A stretch of 64,000 nucleotides of DNA from Isoperla grammatica (GCA_945910005.1 OX246743.1:39549461-39613460), one strand, 5' to 3'. Numbered from the stretch's first letter, positions 1 to 12,395 are shown. A program made the numbers and translations. Notes: generated from the letters alone by a model not told the origin.

Positions 1-1926
1 GTCCACCGCTAGGCAGCAGACATTCTGTGGGGGGGGGGGGGGGGGGGGGGGGGCATTCCGACATTACTACTCAACGAGTGAGCTAGACTGCGGCACTATA
101 GGGCTTCAACGGGGCTTCAACGATAAATCATCGACGCACAGTCAGAACTTGTCTAGTATCATTGAATCATGGGCTGATGTAACAATGGTTCAAGTAAATG
201 TGATTATTATATTTTTATAAATGTGTTTAATATTTTATTCACATTGCGTATACATATTTTTTCTCGAACAGTTATGGTACTCTGCAAAATAAATACATTT
301 GCATATATGGTAAATTTAGATAGTTTCATCTGAACGAATAAATAGACTTACATAAAATTAGAGAATAATGAAAACATTTTCTACGAGATTAAGAAGCGAT
401 CCGAAAAAACGAACGACTTCAAATTCAACCACCTAAGACAAGTCGACATTTTGGAGCAAAATTATTTGAAATATTTTTATAGTAGTTATTCTACTGCTTA
501 TAATAGTACAAATAATACACAAATAAAGCACAGCTTTGTTTATTTTAAATAATCATTTAGCGTGCCAGTACATTAACAAATCATAGAACGATGTACATGA
601 AACCGCAATATACTGATCTCATAATAAATAAAATAAAATCAATTGCTGATATCGAGTGATATAATGGTTCGATATCGTGGGCCCATACAACTAATTTTAA
701 GGTTTTTGGTAATATAGTGTTGGTAATTACTAGATTTAAAACATTACAAATATTTTAATCATTAAGATTGGTATCGGTAACGTAAAATAATTACAATAAA
801 GTAGCCTACCCAGTAACGATAGAAATAATTTAAATTTTTTAAATCCAGTGTTTTAGTTCTTATCTTACGAAAACCACAATCCAGTCGTTTCTCACGTTTT
901 TAGTATTGTATATCGTTCCCAAGATATTATTTTAAAACGTGAATTGCACACGGTTTTTACATAGCAACATTGTAAGTGTATTTTAGTATTACATACAGCA
1001 AAGAACATACAGATCCTATATAATATTATATAAGAAAAATCCTCACACTCAAGCATATCCTTTTGTCTAAAACCCACAACACATAGTTTATTAATGTTCC
1101 TACTAAAAAAAAGCATGTGTTCGACACAATCTAATACATGAATCTTCACCATTACTTCAAACCCACGTAAGAGCATCACGGCCAAATGTTTAGGAGCTAA
1201 AAAGAAACACACCTTGTTTATGCAATGAAATTCGTGAGAAATCATCTTCAACAGTTTTTGTTCTAGTACGTTTTTTGTGCGCTGATAGAATTTATTCCAG
1301 TAAATGAGCAAATTCATGAACCAATGACGAAACATTCCCCCAAACTTTATCGGGATCACATGAACAAAGATGTGTTAACGCACCATTCACACTGGCACAG
1401 TGCTTGCTAAAATACGTTTCCGTAACGTGCGTGTAAAATCTAATATTCAGGGTAGGCATTTCCCAAAATGTGTACATAGTTTTATTTTGCATATTGCATT
1501 ATTATACCCTACATCGAAGATGCACTCTCCATAGGTTTCATTGTATGGATATTCAACAAAGAAAAGCGACTGGAATATTATATAACATCCATCCATACAT
1601 TCACAATACAATTATTAATATGAGTATCAATTTAACTACACCAACGAATTATAATAGAGCACTTAAATGCTTGTTACCATCCCGTTCTAGAACCAATCAC
1701 TTACGACTTTTTTTTTTACAATGTCCGTGTGTGTTAGTACAATGTTCATCTACTAGCCCAGCAGTTAAATGATCTTTTTCAAAGGACATTTGCACATCAC
1801 ACCAATTATCTTACTTTTTCCATCAAACAACAAATGGCACTTTTTGCAGTTATTACAACGAAATGCACATTTAAAAACTCCTACGACGGACCTCGGTACA
1901 ATGTACATCAAAAACCATTTCACATC
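1..1926. other. Region downstream of the last lola exon
   Basis: No supported gene. Bases 28-53 are an uninterrupted G run, a likely assembly weak point. Around 690-960 there is a fold-back repeat, annotated separately. A 155-codon open frame on the minus strand (892-1359) has no recognisable domain and partly overlaps that repeat, so it was not called. The remainder is AT-rich and is either the 3' UTR of the most distal lola exon or intergenic DNA. Confidence 0.5.
690..960. repeat. Fold-back (palindromic) dispersed repeat, copy 1
   Basis: The left part (about 695-800) reads GGTTTTTGGTAATAT followed by TTAATCATTAAGATTGG. The right part (about 840-960) reads the same family in reverse complement, with GTATATCGTTCCCAAGATA matching the inverse of the core ATATCTCGAGAACGCTACAC. 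The same pair of arms recurs at 5.13-5.95 kb and single arms recur near 29.7 and 50.6 kb. It looks like an old non-autonomous fold-back element. Ends are approximate. Confidence 0.45.
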
Positions 1927-2546
1927 TTAATGTCTTTTCCGCAAGGTAGGCAATGTATACTCACATTCTTCTTTGTGATCATCGAACGACTCCTTACACC
2001 TAAAAACTATTTTACAAGTTGTACACCGAAACGTTTTACCACAAATGTCCTTGTGTAACTCGAGCGATATTTTCCGCGGGAACACCTTACCACATTTAAG
2101 ACAACGCAACTGTTTTCCGCATATGTCTTTCACGTGTGTAAGCAGACTTGTTTGACACTTGAAAATCTTGCTGCACAATCTACATTGTAGTATATTTTCC
2201 TCGAAATCTGGAATTATATGTGTAACGAAGCTACTTTCAAGCACGTCCTTTTGTCTCCTCGCTTGTATACTAAGATCTGCCCTGCAATAGTTTTGGACAT
2301 GAGCGGCAAGAGTTGCTTTGCATCTGAATTGTTGCTGACACGTCGGGCAAGACAACTCAACTTGCCATCTTGGCATTGAGGCATCTTCAGCGGGTTTTGA
2401 GCTGTCCTGACTGCAACCTTGTCGCTTGTGATAGGCCAAGTTATATTGGCTTGAGAAGAACCTGTTGCATACCGAACAGGGGTAGCGAGCGTTGCCGTAA
2501 GCCCCTACCAGCGACGTTATGGTGGGTAGCTGCGACTGAATAGGCT
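1927..2546 (-). CDS. lola: lola alternative 3'-terminal exon with five CCHC fingers (most distal)
   Basis: Terminal exon supplying the DNA-binding tail of a BTB transcription factor isoform. The acceptor GTTTCAG lies at 2553-2547; two bases complete a split codon, then 205 codons run to a stop at 1927. Five fingers: C23/C26/H39/C44, C66/C69/H82/C87, C121/C124/H137/C142, C148/C151/H164/C168 and C174/C177/H190/C194. Every finger ends in Cys, and the last two use a short His-x3-Cys spacing. None is classical C2H2, which is unusual for a Lola tail. A 33-residue stretch without fingers separates fingers 2 and 3. No further exon of this type is seen downstream, so this appears to be the last one. 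DNA binding is inferred from the family. Confidence 0.82.
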
Positions 2547-5128
2547 CTGAAACAAAATATTGACCACTTAATAAAATACCGTACCCACTCCATAGCAGTA
2601 GTACACAACACTTCATTAGGAGTTTTGAAATTTTTCAAATTCGAATCATTTCACATACAAAAATAACAGAAATATAAGCTATAGGACAAGTTCATACGAA
2701 TGTCGTAAGGGTCATTTTCTGGAAAGAAAACTACATACGCATTTAGAAACAAATAAATAGTTGCTTAAATAAATGATAGTTATTATCTTACAAGATACTT
2801 GGGTAAAAATGCGGCTGATGGAAATTTAAGAGCCAATAGCATCGGTATCGTTCTTCCCGTCAACTCAACGTACTGTGTACGTTGTCATCTTCAATGACAA
2901 AAAAACGAGATATTTAGTATGTCACAATAATGTATTGTCACCCTTTGAGAACGTGGCAACGAAAAACAAAGATTCCGACAAAACAATTGGAAGTTTGGAA
3001 AAAAGGACAGTGGAAGTGGATACAATATACAAGCTGGGCAAATAATATAACAAAATATTTTCAAATCAGTTTTGCAGCTGAAATAAATTAAATTAATTAA
3101 TAAAAACAAGTGGGACGAATAAATCAGGTTAATAACTAAGGTAGGACAGACAATTAACATGCTAAAAATATGTTACATAAATGTGAACTCTAACTGATAC
3201 AATTGTGATATTAGCTACGTTGTCTCTTATATACCAATTTTATTAACTAATAATAGTTTAGCAAAAGCATACAATAATGAAAACCAATTTATTAAAGTGA
3301 CTCGTCTTGCCATGGGTTACCAACAAAATAATATTATAAATAAACAAACTCTGACAAAGATACGCAACTTCCAAATACTGTAGCTCAAAATTGTGATGTT
3401 GGTTTGCCTGACAAGGAAACTGTACAAATATTAATGGGTTGTCATGATACTAAAGAAAATAATCAAAATCTTACAAAACACCTTCAGTCACGTAACTGGT
3501 TTTGGTACGGTTGAGTTAATCAAAACGTGCAATGACTACGTCATTTGGTATACACTTTACTACCACAAAGAGCCGATTCAGTTATCGACTTCAAAACGTA
3601 GTACCTTAGACAGAAAAATAATTTTATAATTCTAATAAAATAAATTGCTGAAATAATTCGGCTGAAAATTGACGATGTCACATAAAAGATAAATATCCAG
3701 AGAAGTTGAAAACTAAAATTTTAATTCACTTACACAGCATCACTTTATAATCTGGATGGACTCTAGTTGTAGTTCCAGAAGGTCACACAAAAACATATTA
3801 ATGATAAATACTTTGTTGTAGATTAGCCATGATTTAATTGTAGAGATGTTTGTTTGTACATTTCATCTACATCACAAAATCTGTGCAGGTATACATTGTA
3901 AATACATCTCACGTGAATAATTCTTCGTTCTACAAAGTTATTCAAAGAACTTTCAAAGAAGTTAAAAGTCGAATCATGAAAGTGCATAGGTATTTAGAAA
4001 GTTATAGTACTACTATTTAGTCTACAATACACGTATCTTAACAAGAGAATCACGTAAGTAATGTGCTGATTTTCCAAATGGACACACATTATGAAATCAC
4101 AGTAGAGTTAAAAGAATACATATTTGCCTTGCGACAATAGTTAACATTTATTGACTAGGTTCATTTATGTACTGAGAAGGACTGAGGGTAGCATGTTCAG
4201 TCATCAAATATTGGCACATTTCGTAGGCCAAACGGATACGATAGAATCTGAACAATCATGACAGAACAACTAGTCATTATCAGATACCTTTTATTGGTAT
4301 TTAATACTATGGGCGGTGTAATGCTCACAAGAATCCTTCAGTCATTGTACATAATTGAGCTTAACATCAGTTTGTCACCATTTACATACAGGTACATCGC
4401 CACGACGGCTGTTAAATATGATGAGTCAACATCAATTTTAGTAAATATAGCATCTTGAAGAAATCCTTAAAACTACCTAGCCAGGGATGAACTAGATGAC
4501 TACCAACTGTGAAAGAATTAATACACCCCCAGGGCTAAAAACGTCAAACTGTAAGAGTCCAAAAGCAGGCTAGGTTTTCGTATCTACTGCATAATATGAG
4601 TTTATGATTTGAATTTACTACTCTCTTCAAGTGGAATTACAAAGTTGATTTCGAAAAATTACTACATTTAATTGTTCTGTCTATTTTTCACAGAAGTGCT
4701 TGCTATTATATGTCAAACTAATTGCGTGTGTGCATTAAGCTTTTCCACATTTCGCCTTCGGACACCTATGTATGGTATTTTACTGACTAAAAACATGTGT
4801 TAGTGCATGAACACTAATTGTTGCAGTTAAAGATGAATATTGATTTGTATTGTAATAGATAAGTATGTACATCTAACTGAGGATTCTAAAAACTTGTCTA
4901 CACTCAAACATGACATGTGTTTAGCGTGAACGTTATTGCACGAAAGGAAGCGTAAACAAGGTACAGGTGTTCCGTTCTAACTTCACCGATGCTGGTTTAA
5001 CGCACCAGGAGGTATTGGCCAACCAACTGTTAGTAGCGGAAATAGCCACCTCCACTCACCAAGACCTCTCGTCTATGAGATGAAGTAGAACGAAACGGGA
5101 AAGGTCAGTATCAACTATTAAAACCGTG
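2547..5128. other. Intron / inter-exon DNA, no gene seen
   Basis: AT-rich sequence between two lola terminal exons. It should contain the 3' UTR of the exon ending at 5988 and intron of the next. No zinc-finger signature, long conserved frame or structured RNA was found on either strand. Confidence 0.5.
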
Positions 5129-5293
5129 CAAGATCAAAGGTTTTTAGTAATATCTTAAGAATGCTACATAATATTTGAAAAGTGGTTACTAACTTTTACT
5201 TAAATAAAAACTAAAAGTGGGATTAACAACATTTAAAATATTGCAATCATTACGGTTGTCATTTTTTAAAACAACTAATTATTAATTCTTTAA

Positions 5294-5817
5294 CCAGTTA
5301 ACTGAGTATTTTCTCCGCGCCGAGTGGCGCTGGTGGTGGGGAATTAAAATCTCGCGCTAAGCGCGACGCGCACCACGTCGGCTTACATCACGCACATATT
5401 CCGTAATTTTGATTAGAATATTATGAACGTACACTCATTCTCTTCTTGAGAATGTGACGAAATTAATACATTGTCACTACTTATATCTAGGTCACTATTA
5501 TCACTATCGTGTAGAATCTCTAAAATATACTCTTCTGTCACTCGCGCTCGTTTCCCGCCTGTAGCCATGTTGCATCACTGTCCGGTAGCTTTATCGTTTA
5601 CACCGAGGACTTCACCACTTAGAAGTACACGATTTTGTTCCTAGATGGCGCAATGTGTTCACGAAAGACGACGAGCATTTTGAAATAAACCATGACGGCA
5701 AACACCGTCACCCCCTTGTAGAGCTGCGACGAAACCTCCGTGACGTCTTTCGACGTCATTCGCGGGCGCGGAGACACAGCGACATGACGTCTATAGACGT
5801 CACCCCCAGTTAACTGG
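5294..5817 (-). mobile_element. Non-autonomous piggyBac-like element, 524 bp
   Basis: TTAA flanks both sides (5290-5293 and 5818-5821), the piggyBac target duplication. Terminal inverted repeats begin CCAGTTAACTG at the left; the right end reads CAGTTAACTGG. The element is more GC-rich than its surroundings and holds a palindrome, TGACGTCTATAGACGTCA. It encodes only the start of a transposase (separate entry), so it must have depended on an enzyme made elsewhere. The termini and TTAA are seen directly; the family is inferred from these and the protein remnant. Confidence 0.75.
5413..5568 (-). pseudogene. Remnant of a piggyBac-like transposase N-terminus (51 codons)
   Basis: Short frame inside the TTAA element, beginning MATGGKRARVTEEYILEIL and continuing with an Asp/Ser-rich segment (SDNSDLDIS, near residues 22-30) before a stop at residue 52. 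A basic start, an EEILEIL-like helix and an acidic Asp/Ser tract are typical of piggyBac-like transposase N-termini. The catalytic DDD core and the C-terminal Cys-rich domain are absent, so it cannot transpose. It is also too short to identify beyond this level. Confidence 0.55.
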
Positions 5818-5987
5818 TTAATTGGCTTCAAAATTAAGAAACGTTAGAAATAAAATATTTGGAACTACATATAGGTTTAAAGCACTTTTTCAAAATTGTA
5901 TAGCGTTCTCAAGATATTATTAAAACACGATATTTTTGCGCGGTTTAAACAGACCACCCATCCCCGTAAACATTAGAACGATTCTTT

Positions 5988-6469
5988 CTATCGACCACAA
6001 TAGTATTTGATATGACCAGCAAGACTGCGTTTATGTTTGTACGCCTTCCCACATTTCGGACATCGAAGATCTTTCCCACACTCGAACCGCACGTGGGTTT
6101 CCAAGTTGTGTTTCTGCATGAACACTTTATTGCACGACGGACATCGAAGATCCTTTCCACACTCGTATCGGATGTGAGTGTCCAGGTTTCGTTTCTGTTT
6201 GTAGCCCTTATTGCAGTTCGGGCAGTGTTGGTCTCTGCCGTTGAAGTCTACGACGCCCGGGTCCCCGGGTACGAGATCGGGGGGTATTTCCTTCTGAGGT
6301 TCTTGAGCAGCAGGGGCGAGAAAGATGGCATCGTTTTTGCAGCCGTGTATTATGTGGTACGAGAGGTCGTATTGCGTCGCGAAGAATGTGTTGCATATGG
6401 CGCAGTGGATGGTGGAGCTCGCGACGACGTTGTCTGCGATGGCGGGTGACACTTTAGGTAGCTCGGATC
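5988..6469 (-). CDS. lola: lola alternative 3'-terminal exon with four CCHC fingers
   Basis: The acceptor GTTTCAG ends at 6470; two bases complete the split codon, then 159 codons run to a stop at 5988. Fingers: C22/C25/H38/C43, then after a 38-residue Pro-rich linker C82/C85/H98/C103, C109/C112/H125/C130 and C136/C139/H152/C157. The last three are joined by near-identical ECGKDLRCP linkers and closely resemble each other, suggesting internal finger duplication. There is no terminal C2H2 finger; the protein ends two residues after the last Cys. It resembles the exon at 7406-7788 in its linkers (CGKDLRCP), so the two probably share ancestry. Confidence 0.85.
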
Positions 6470-7405
6470 CTGAAACATGACAGTTCTGCTGTGAGCTCCG
6501 GTATACATTGCTCGGGGGTTGTTGAGGCTGTGGAGGGTACAATCGTGGCTTAGTCTCACTTGTTACTATTGTACTATTCATATCTGAAGAGTGTTACATC
6601 ACATGGAACAAACGAGTCTTGTAAGCCCTCACTACAGATATATATGTACTCGAAATATTTGTGGAATTGTAATCAGTAGTGCTGTCAATTAAATTATCAA
6701 AATTTGTTCCTGTAATTGAGTGGGTAAATAATAAATACACATTTTTTCTGGAATGTATTTATTTGCTCAAGATAACAACACTACAAACTACAACTTAAAG
6801 CATACATATCCTACAGTCTGATGTGCTAATGAAACACAGGTAGTTCTGTTCTCACCATTTCGATTGAAATGTGATTTAAGTAGGCAATTTCGCAAGCTTT
6901 TAATACTTTGGCCACCCCTCAGCCTTTACTTCCGGTAACAATGAAAACAAAGTTGGATTGATAGTTGAGGTCTGTCCAAGCAAATTTGGTCGCGTTTGGT
7001 ACGAAGACTAGGAGAAATATATTTCGGATAAGGAATACGGTTGATCATCTTTTACAACGTGTAGGACTGTAGGTACCTAGCCCATACATCCATTGTTTAC
7101 GATAGCATATCTCTCCTTCACATACGTATTATATAAACAACTTAAAGTTTAGGTAAGTTCACATAAATCGAATAAATAAATGTTTTATTATATATTTGTA
7201 TTTTTGCACTTCATACAATTCATATTACAATGAATTGCCAATTTGACTCTTAAAGGTATCTTGACTATAGTAATTCATAAATACCTTTCTGCAAAAGGCT
7301 ACATACATTGTATTTTATACATATTCTCATGACATAAATGAACTGAACTGATAACAGATGATAATATGTACATCAGTTAACTGATTGCTGAACTGATAGC
7401 CCGTA
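6470..7405. other. Inter-exon DNA, no gene seen
   Basis: AT-rich intron and 3' UTR sequence. On the minus strand an AATAAA-type signal occurs near 7170-7190, about 220 bases beyond the stop of the 7406-7788 exon, and could serve as its polyadenylation site. Nothing else is supported. Confidence 0.45.
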
Positions 7406-7788
7406 TCACTTGTGATGAAATCTTAAATGTTGATTCAAGTAGCGTTTCTGTTTGAAGTTCTTTCCGCAAATCGGACATCGTAGGTCTTTCCCACAATCGT
7501 GTTGAATATGAGCATTCAAGTTATGTTTCTGCTTGAACATTTTGCTACATATTGGGCAGGTGTATTCTCGGCCACATTCGTACTTTATGTGCGTTTGATA
7601 GGTCCGTCTCCTTGTAAACAGCTTGTTACAGTCGGGGCACCGCTGGCACCGGCCACACTCGTGTTTCACATGGTAGGATAGATCCCCCTGGCGCTTGTAA
7701 CCTGTGCCACAACTGGGGCAATGGAAGCGAGGCATATCACGCCCTCTAACAACCGGCGGGGGAATTGGGAGCCTCATTTCAACAGCAT
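7406..7788 (-). CDS. lola: lola alternative 3'-terminal exon with four fingers, the last C2H2
   Basis: The acceptor GTTTCAG ends at 7789; two bases plus 126 codons follow. Three CCHC fingers, C23/C26/H39/C44, C50/C53/H66/C71 and C77/C80/H93/C98, are followed by a classical C104/C107/H120/H124-125 finger two residues from the stop. Spacers are short and of the CGRxxxCP / CGKDLRCP type, giving a compact polydactyl array. An in-frame ATG at residue 4 is not the start, because the frame is open back to the acceptor and the acceptor phase matches the other exons. Confidence 0.86.
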
Positions 7789-8427
7789 CTGAAACAAGAA
7801 ATATCTCATATCAATTGTGAATAGCAAACAATAATGTTCACATGTTTTTTTGTAGCCTTTACCAATACCAATTACCTTTGCTGGAAGGATAAGCTGGGTC
7901 GAGGGAGGGCTTGTGATAATTATCTGGAGACAAACTTTCAATGCGGTTACATATTCCATGCAATGTGGGAGAGAGGTGGGGACTGGGGGGGGGGCATCCC
8001 ATAGTCGAAATTAGAGACATATTATATTCTGTGTGTGTTGTGTGTGGATTTAAGGATTTTGGGATGAGTATGGGATTCTTCTGGATGTAAATAGGCGTAC
8101 ATTATCAGATGGTAGCGTTAATTAAACATTATTAATTATTTGTATTGCACACTAAGACCAGTATTCGTAATCGAGTCCCTGCCCATTGGTTGCTACCCAA
8201 TTGATGTATGCATGTTATTTTCCACATAAAAAACAAAGTTGCTAGAAATGCATAAGGCTGTATGTATGATGTATGAATGTAGAATGCTGTTTAATGGGTC
8301 GATTATAAATACGAAACTAATGTGTAAACACATTAATGTCCCTAGAAAAAATATGGAAATAAAAAAAAGTGAGGGTATATGTGACAATATAATACTACAC
8401 ATAGCCAACTCTCCCCCTTCCCCTTTA
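7789..8427. other. Inter-exon DNA, no gene seen
   Basis: Contains a G-rich run at about 7984-7994 and AT-rich sequence up to the left end of the large fold-back element. Short open frames here show no domain. Confidence 0.4.
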
Positions 8428-11240
8428 GTCCTTTGCATAACGAGAATGACGGTATAAAATTTGGGTCAAAGGATGACATATATCAAATGAAAGCTTGAGA
8501 CGAGTACTTTTCAAAAAACCATGATATACCTCTGGCAAATCCAGCTTTCTATGTCAAAACTAGGGTCAAAGGTCAAATTTGTAATTTTTTTTAATAATTT
8601 TTAATAAAATAATAAAAAATGTTTGCAGGTTCAATCATACACTTTTAGTAAGGTAAATGTATTATGTTTCTTTAAAAAAAATTAAATTACCCGTTTATCC
8701 TTTTTTGACCTTAATTGAGGTCAATTTCCTCAAAATGGGTAATTTTTAAAATTTTCTTTGATTTATTGGCCAATATTCATTATATCAACGTACTTACTCA
8801 TAAATACGTTAAAATGAATAATTCTTATTGTTATCAAATTGTTTTCACGGTATTCATTCAAAATGGCGGTCAAAGGTCAATAGGTAAGTATCGTCAAACT
8901 AGGTCTAGTAACTAAAATATTACTTGTGGGTATTCTAAAGACGCAGAATTTTAACTGCAATTACAATAACGAATAACAATATAATGTTTTAATCGTAAGA
9001 GAATGTAATTATCATATAACATATAAACTACTCAAGATTGTTACTGAATTTCTAATTAATGTCCTCAGACATCAGGGTATTCTTAAATGGGTGTGCGACT
9101 GCAACAAAATACATTTTTAGAAAAGAGCATGACCATGCTGAGATACGTGATATGATACTAGTATTATGTTATATCTACCTTAGCAGTCACTGTCCAAGTT
9201 GTCAGATTAATCACCTTCTGATTCACTGGTATTCTCATGCTGGCTACTGGTACTGGTACTGGTATTTGTACAATCCTTCAGCTTACAAGCGTGGGTACAC
9301 TTTTATTGATTAGCCAAACACTCATAGGTCGGCATCTTGCAAACACGGCAACAGTTACAGGCTAGGAGATCCATAACGGTCAAAGGTACTGGAGTTCCAA
9401 TCATCCACTCGTTGCTCAGATCTCCTTCTGCCGTGGTTTTCCATCCATAGCCACACAGATCAGGAACATCAGGGTTGGCTTCCAAGAAACGTATCAATAG
9501 ATCGTGTTTGGTTGATAACTCACAGTCGCAGGATATGAAGCAGTAAGGAATCGTTACAAGGTGGTAGCTGATTAGACTTCATATCATCACACTTCTAAAA
9601 AGCCCGTAGCGCAGCAGGTTGACGCATGACAGAGTCGTAGTCAAAAAGCAGAGTTTACAGACAAACTCTTCGAGTTTTTTTGATGACATCGATAGAAACT
9701 CTCCAGTCCTGACCCATCTTGCTTAGCTTGACACAGAAATGCGAGTTTTTTTCTCATAATATTCAAAGTTCTCTTTTTCCCTTTACCACTGAATGAGCTC
9801 ACTCAGGTTGGAACTCATAGTCATCCCCTACACCTATAGATGCGCCCGTTGTTAACAAGGTAACAGTTTCATACATGTCATTTCCCATATAGAAAACATA
9901 TCCATAGCAACATTGGGTGCCTCTAGGTGAAGTGGCCGACTGTGAATTCCAACCTTTGTCACAACCAGTGCATGGAGGTCAGGGAGGGTATTACATACTT
10001 CGAATCCCAACGAACTCGCTAGTTTTTTACACATCTTCGAAGTGTGTTTGATTTTTGGTAGTCAAGCGTCAACCAGCTGCCCTACGAGCTTTTAAAAAGT
10101 AAATGTGATGATATTAAGTCCAATCAGCTACCACATTGAAACGATTGTCTACTGCTTCAAATCCTGCGGCTGCGAGCTAACTACCAAACAGCGGTCTGGA
10201 TACGTTGTTTGGACGCCAACCCTGATGTTCCTTATATACGCGTGGCTATAAATGGGAAACCACGGCAGAAGGAGATCTGAGCAACGAGTGGATGATTGGA
10301 ACTCCAGTACCTTTGACCGTTATGGATCTCCTAGCCTGTAACTGTTGCCGTGTTTGCAAGATGCCGACATGTGAGTTTTTGGCTAATCAATAAAAGTGTA
10401 CCCACGCTTGTAAGCTGAAGGATTGTACAAATACCAGTACCAGTACCAGTAGCCAGCGGGAGAACACCAGTGAATCAGAAGGTGATTAATCTGACAACTA
10501 CTAGTATTATATCACGTATCTCAGCATGGTCATGCTCTTTTCTAAACATGTATTTTGTTGCAGTTGCACATTCATTTAAGAATACCCTGATGTCTGAGGA
10601 CATTAATTAGAAATTCAATAACAATCTTAAGTAGTTTATAAGTTATATGATAATTACATTCTCTTACGATTAAAACATGATATTATTATTCGTTATTGTA
10701 ATTGCAGTTAAAATTCTGCGTCTTTAGAGTACCCACAAGTAACATTTTAGTTACTAGACCTAGTTTGACGATACTTACCTATTGACCTTGAACGCCATTT
10801 TGAATGAATACCATGAAAACAATGTGATTTCAATAAGAACTATTCATTTTAACGTATTTATGAGTAAGTACGTTGATATAATGAATATTGGCCAATAAAT
10901 CGAAGAAAATTTTAGAAATTACCCATTTTGAGGAAATTGACCCCAATCAAGGTCAAAAAAGGTGAATAGGTAATTAAATTTTTTTTTAATAAACTAAGAC
11001 ATTTATCTTACTAAAAGAGTATTTTTAAACTTGCAAACACTTTTCGTTATTTAATTAAAAATTATTTAAAAAATTACAAATTTGACCTTTGACCCTAGTT
11101 TTGACATAGAAAGCTGGATTTGCCAGAGGTATATCATGGTTTTTTGAAAAGTACTCGTCTCAAGCTTTCATTTGATGTATGTCATCCTTTGACCCAAATT
11201 TTATACCGACCAGGCCTTTTTCGAGCGTTATGCAAAGGAC
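8428..11240. mobile_element. Large fold-back element, about 2.8 kb, flanked by TA
   Basis: Two inverted arms of about 1.2 kb (8428 to about 9630 and about 10060-11240) surround a spacer of about 430 bp. The outermost bases GTCCTTTGCATAACG are mirrored at the right end and flanked on both sides by TA, consistent with a Tc1/mariner-type target duplication. The arms share AT-rich blocks containing GGTCAAAGGTCAA, plus the end of a protein-coding fragment. The arms differ by scattered substitutions and small indels, so the element is not recent. No transposase was recognised. Class assignment is tentative. Confidence 0.7.
9303..10034 (-). pseudogene. Decayed gene fragment captured in the fold-back element
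   Basis: On the minus strand the spacer encodes a piece with the motif LPDLHAL (9852-10034). After several stops the left arm encodes a tail with GYGWKT, W near NEWMIG, and the Cys-rich CNCCRVCKMPTYEC before a stop at 9303. A Trp-containing segment followed by a Cys-rich C-terminus is typical of a widespread uncharacterised repeat-associated protein in arthropod genomes; that link is from memory of the pattern and is not certain. The Cys-rich tail is repeated inverted in the right arm (about 10240-10395, + strand), followed by AATAAA. Stops and frameshifts make it non-functional. Confidence 0.45.
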
Positions 11241-11335
11241 TACTTGCTAATGTTATAGAATCATTTGTTGAGGGTTATAACTTGTATAATATTACTACTT
11301 ATTCACCAGTAAAATATTATTTATACTATTTTTAT

Positions 11336-11655
11336 TTATAACGTATTCAATACATTAAAACACTCATTCTTAGCCACATGATATTCCATTATCCATTTCT
11401 GTGGGAAATGTTTACTGCACACAGGGCATTGCAGACCCTTAATACAGTTGTGTCTAACGTGCGCATCAAAAGACTGTTTCTTCAAGAACACTTTCTGGCA
11501 CTTTGGACATCTGAGATCTTTCCCACACTCGTGTTTCTGGTGGTATTTGAGGTTATTCATGCGGGTGTACCTACGGGTGCACCCAGAACACTTAAAGCGT
11601 GGGTTCACGTTGTTCGCTGTCTCAGTGACTGTCGGCAGCCATGGATAGAAGACGT
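11336..11655 (-). CDS. lola: lola alternative 3'-terminal exon with three CCHC fingers
   Basis: The acceptor GTTTCAG ends at 11656; two bases plus 105 codons. Fingers C22/C25/H38/C43, C49/C52/H65/C70 and C76/C79/H92/C98; the last has a longer His-x5-Cys spacing. No classical C2H2 finger is present. On the minus strand the stop is followed almost immediately by AATAAA (stop TAA then ATAAA), so the 3' UTR may be extremely short. The fold-back element begins only about 95 bases further on. The residues just before the first finger look like a normal Lola linker. Confidence 0.84.
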
Positions 11656-12395
11656 CTGAAACATAAGCCGATCGTCACGTGACACTTCACATCTATGTTG
11701 ACATTTGAGCTGTCAATAGAAGACATGAATATATGCTTACCACAAACCATGAGAATTTTAGCACGTATATCTCCCGATAAAGTTTACGAAAATAATTACT
11801 ATATTATGCCATTGTTAACGATTAAAAGAGTGATCGAGACAAAAGAGTAATGTTGCTATCCAGCAATAATAGCAAACGTAAGTTAGAGAACAGTTGGATT
11901 TCAACCAAACGCGATCTGAAACATTGTAACAATGAACTACCAATCACATGCCATTGTGGCATACGTACCCGGTATGGCCCCTATGCGCAATATGTGAATA
12001 CATTCTATATTGTACATTAACATTACATATGGTTTCTTATGCTTTCAGAGCCGATGGTGGGTTCATGTTCTGCAATGATTTCCCTGTGATGTGAGTCGGC
12101 CCTGATAAGAACCGTTCTTGTTCTAGTTCTTGAAGTGGCTAATGATTGTATAATTTACTTGCATATATCAGGAGTGGGTGTGGGGCAAACATATTTCACT
12201 TTATTATGCCTATATACATATTACACATCACAAAACATTTACAATTTGTTTAACAATATAACAAGAGTAAATCATTCTCCTTGCAACAGCTTAGCTTCTC
12301 GACAAACAGCAATACTAGTTCTGATATAACAAAACAAACAAAAACAACCAACCGTGAATCAATCGATTATCTAATTAATTTCCAACTCGCGACAT
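11656..12395. other. Inter-exon DNA, no gene seen
   Basis: Intron between two terminal exons together with the 3' end of the transcript from the 12396-13150 exon. No conserved frame or repeat was recognised. Confidence 0.4.

Larger units (their letters stand above)
5130..5945. repeat. Fold-back dispersed repeat, copy 2, split by a piggyBac-like element
   Basis: The left arm at about 5135-5290 (GTAATATCTTAAGAATGCTAC, then CATTACGGTTGTCATT) and the right arm at about 5825-5945, which reads in reverse complement (ATAGCGTTCTCAAGATATT), belong to the same family as the repeat at 690-960. The TTAA element at 5294-5817 sits between the arms, so it probably inserted near the centre of an existing palindrome. 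Ends are approximate. Confidence 0.5.

Noticed and set aside
892..1359. 155-codon minus-strand frame with scattered Cys residues
   Set aside because: No zinc-finger spacing, no lola-type acceptor at its start, and it partly overlaps a fold-back repeat. Likely chance in AT-rich DNA.
5619..5831. 70-codon minus-strand frame containing LTGGDVYRRHV
   Set aside because: Lies across the end of the piggyBac-like element and is made of its inverted-repeat and palindromic DNA; no domain.
9601..9660. tRNA-like start AGCCCGTAGCGCAGCAGG
   Set aside because: No cloverleaf, anticodon arm or TPsiC box follows; it is the inner part of the fold-back element's arm.
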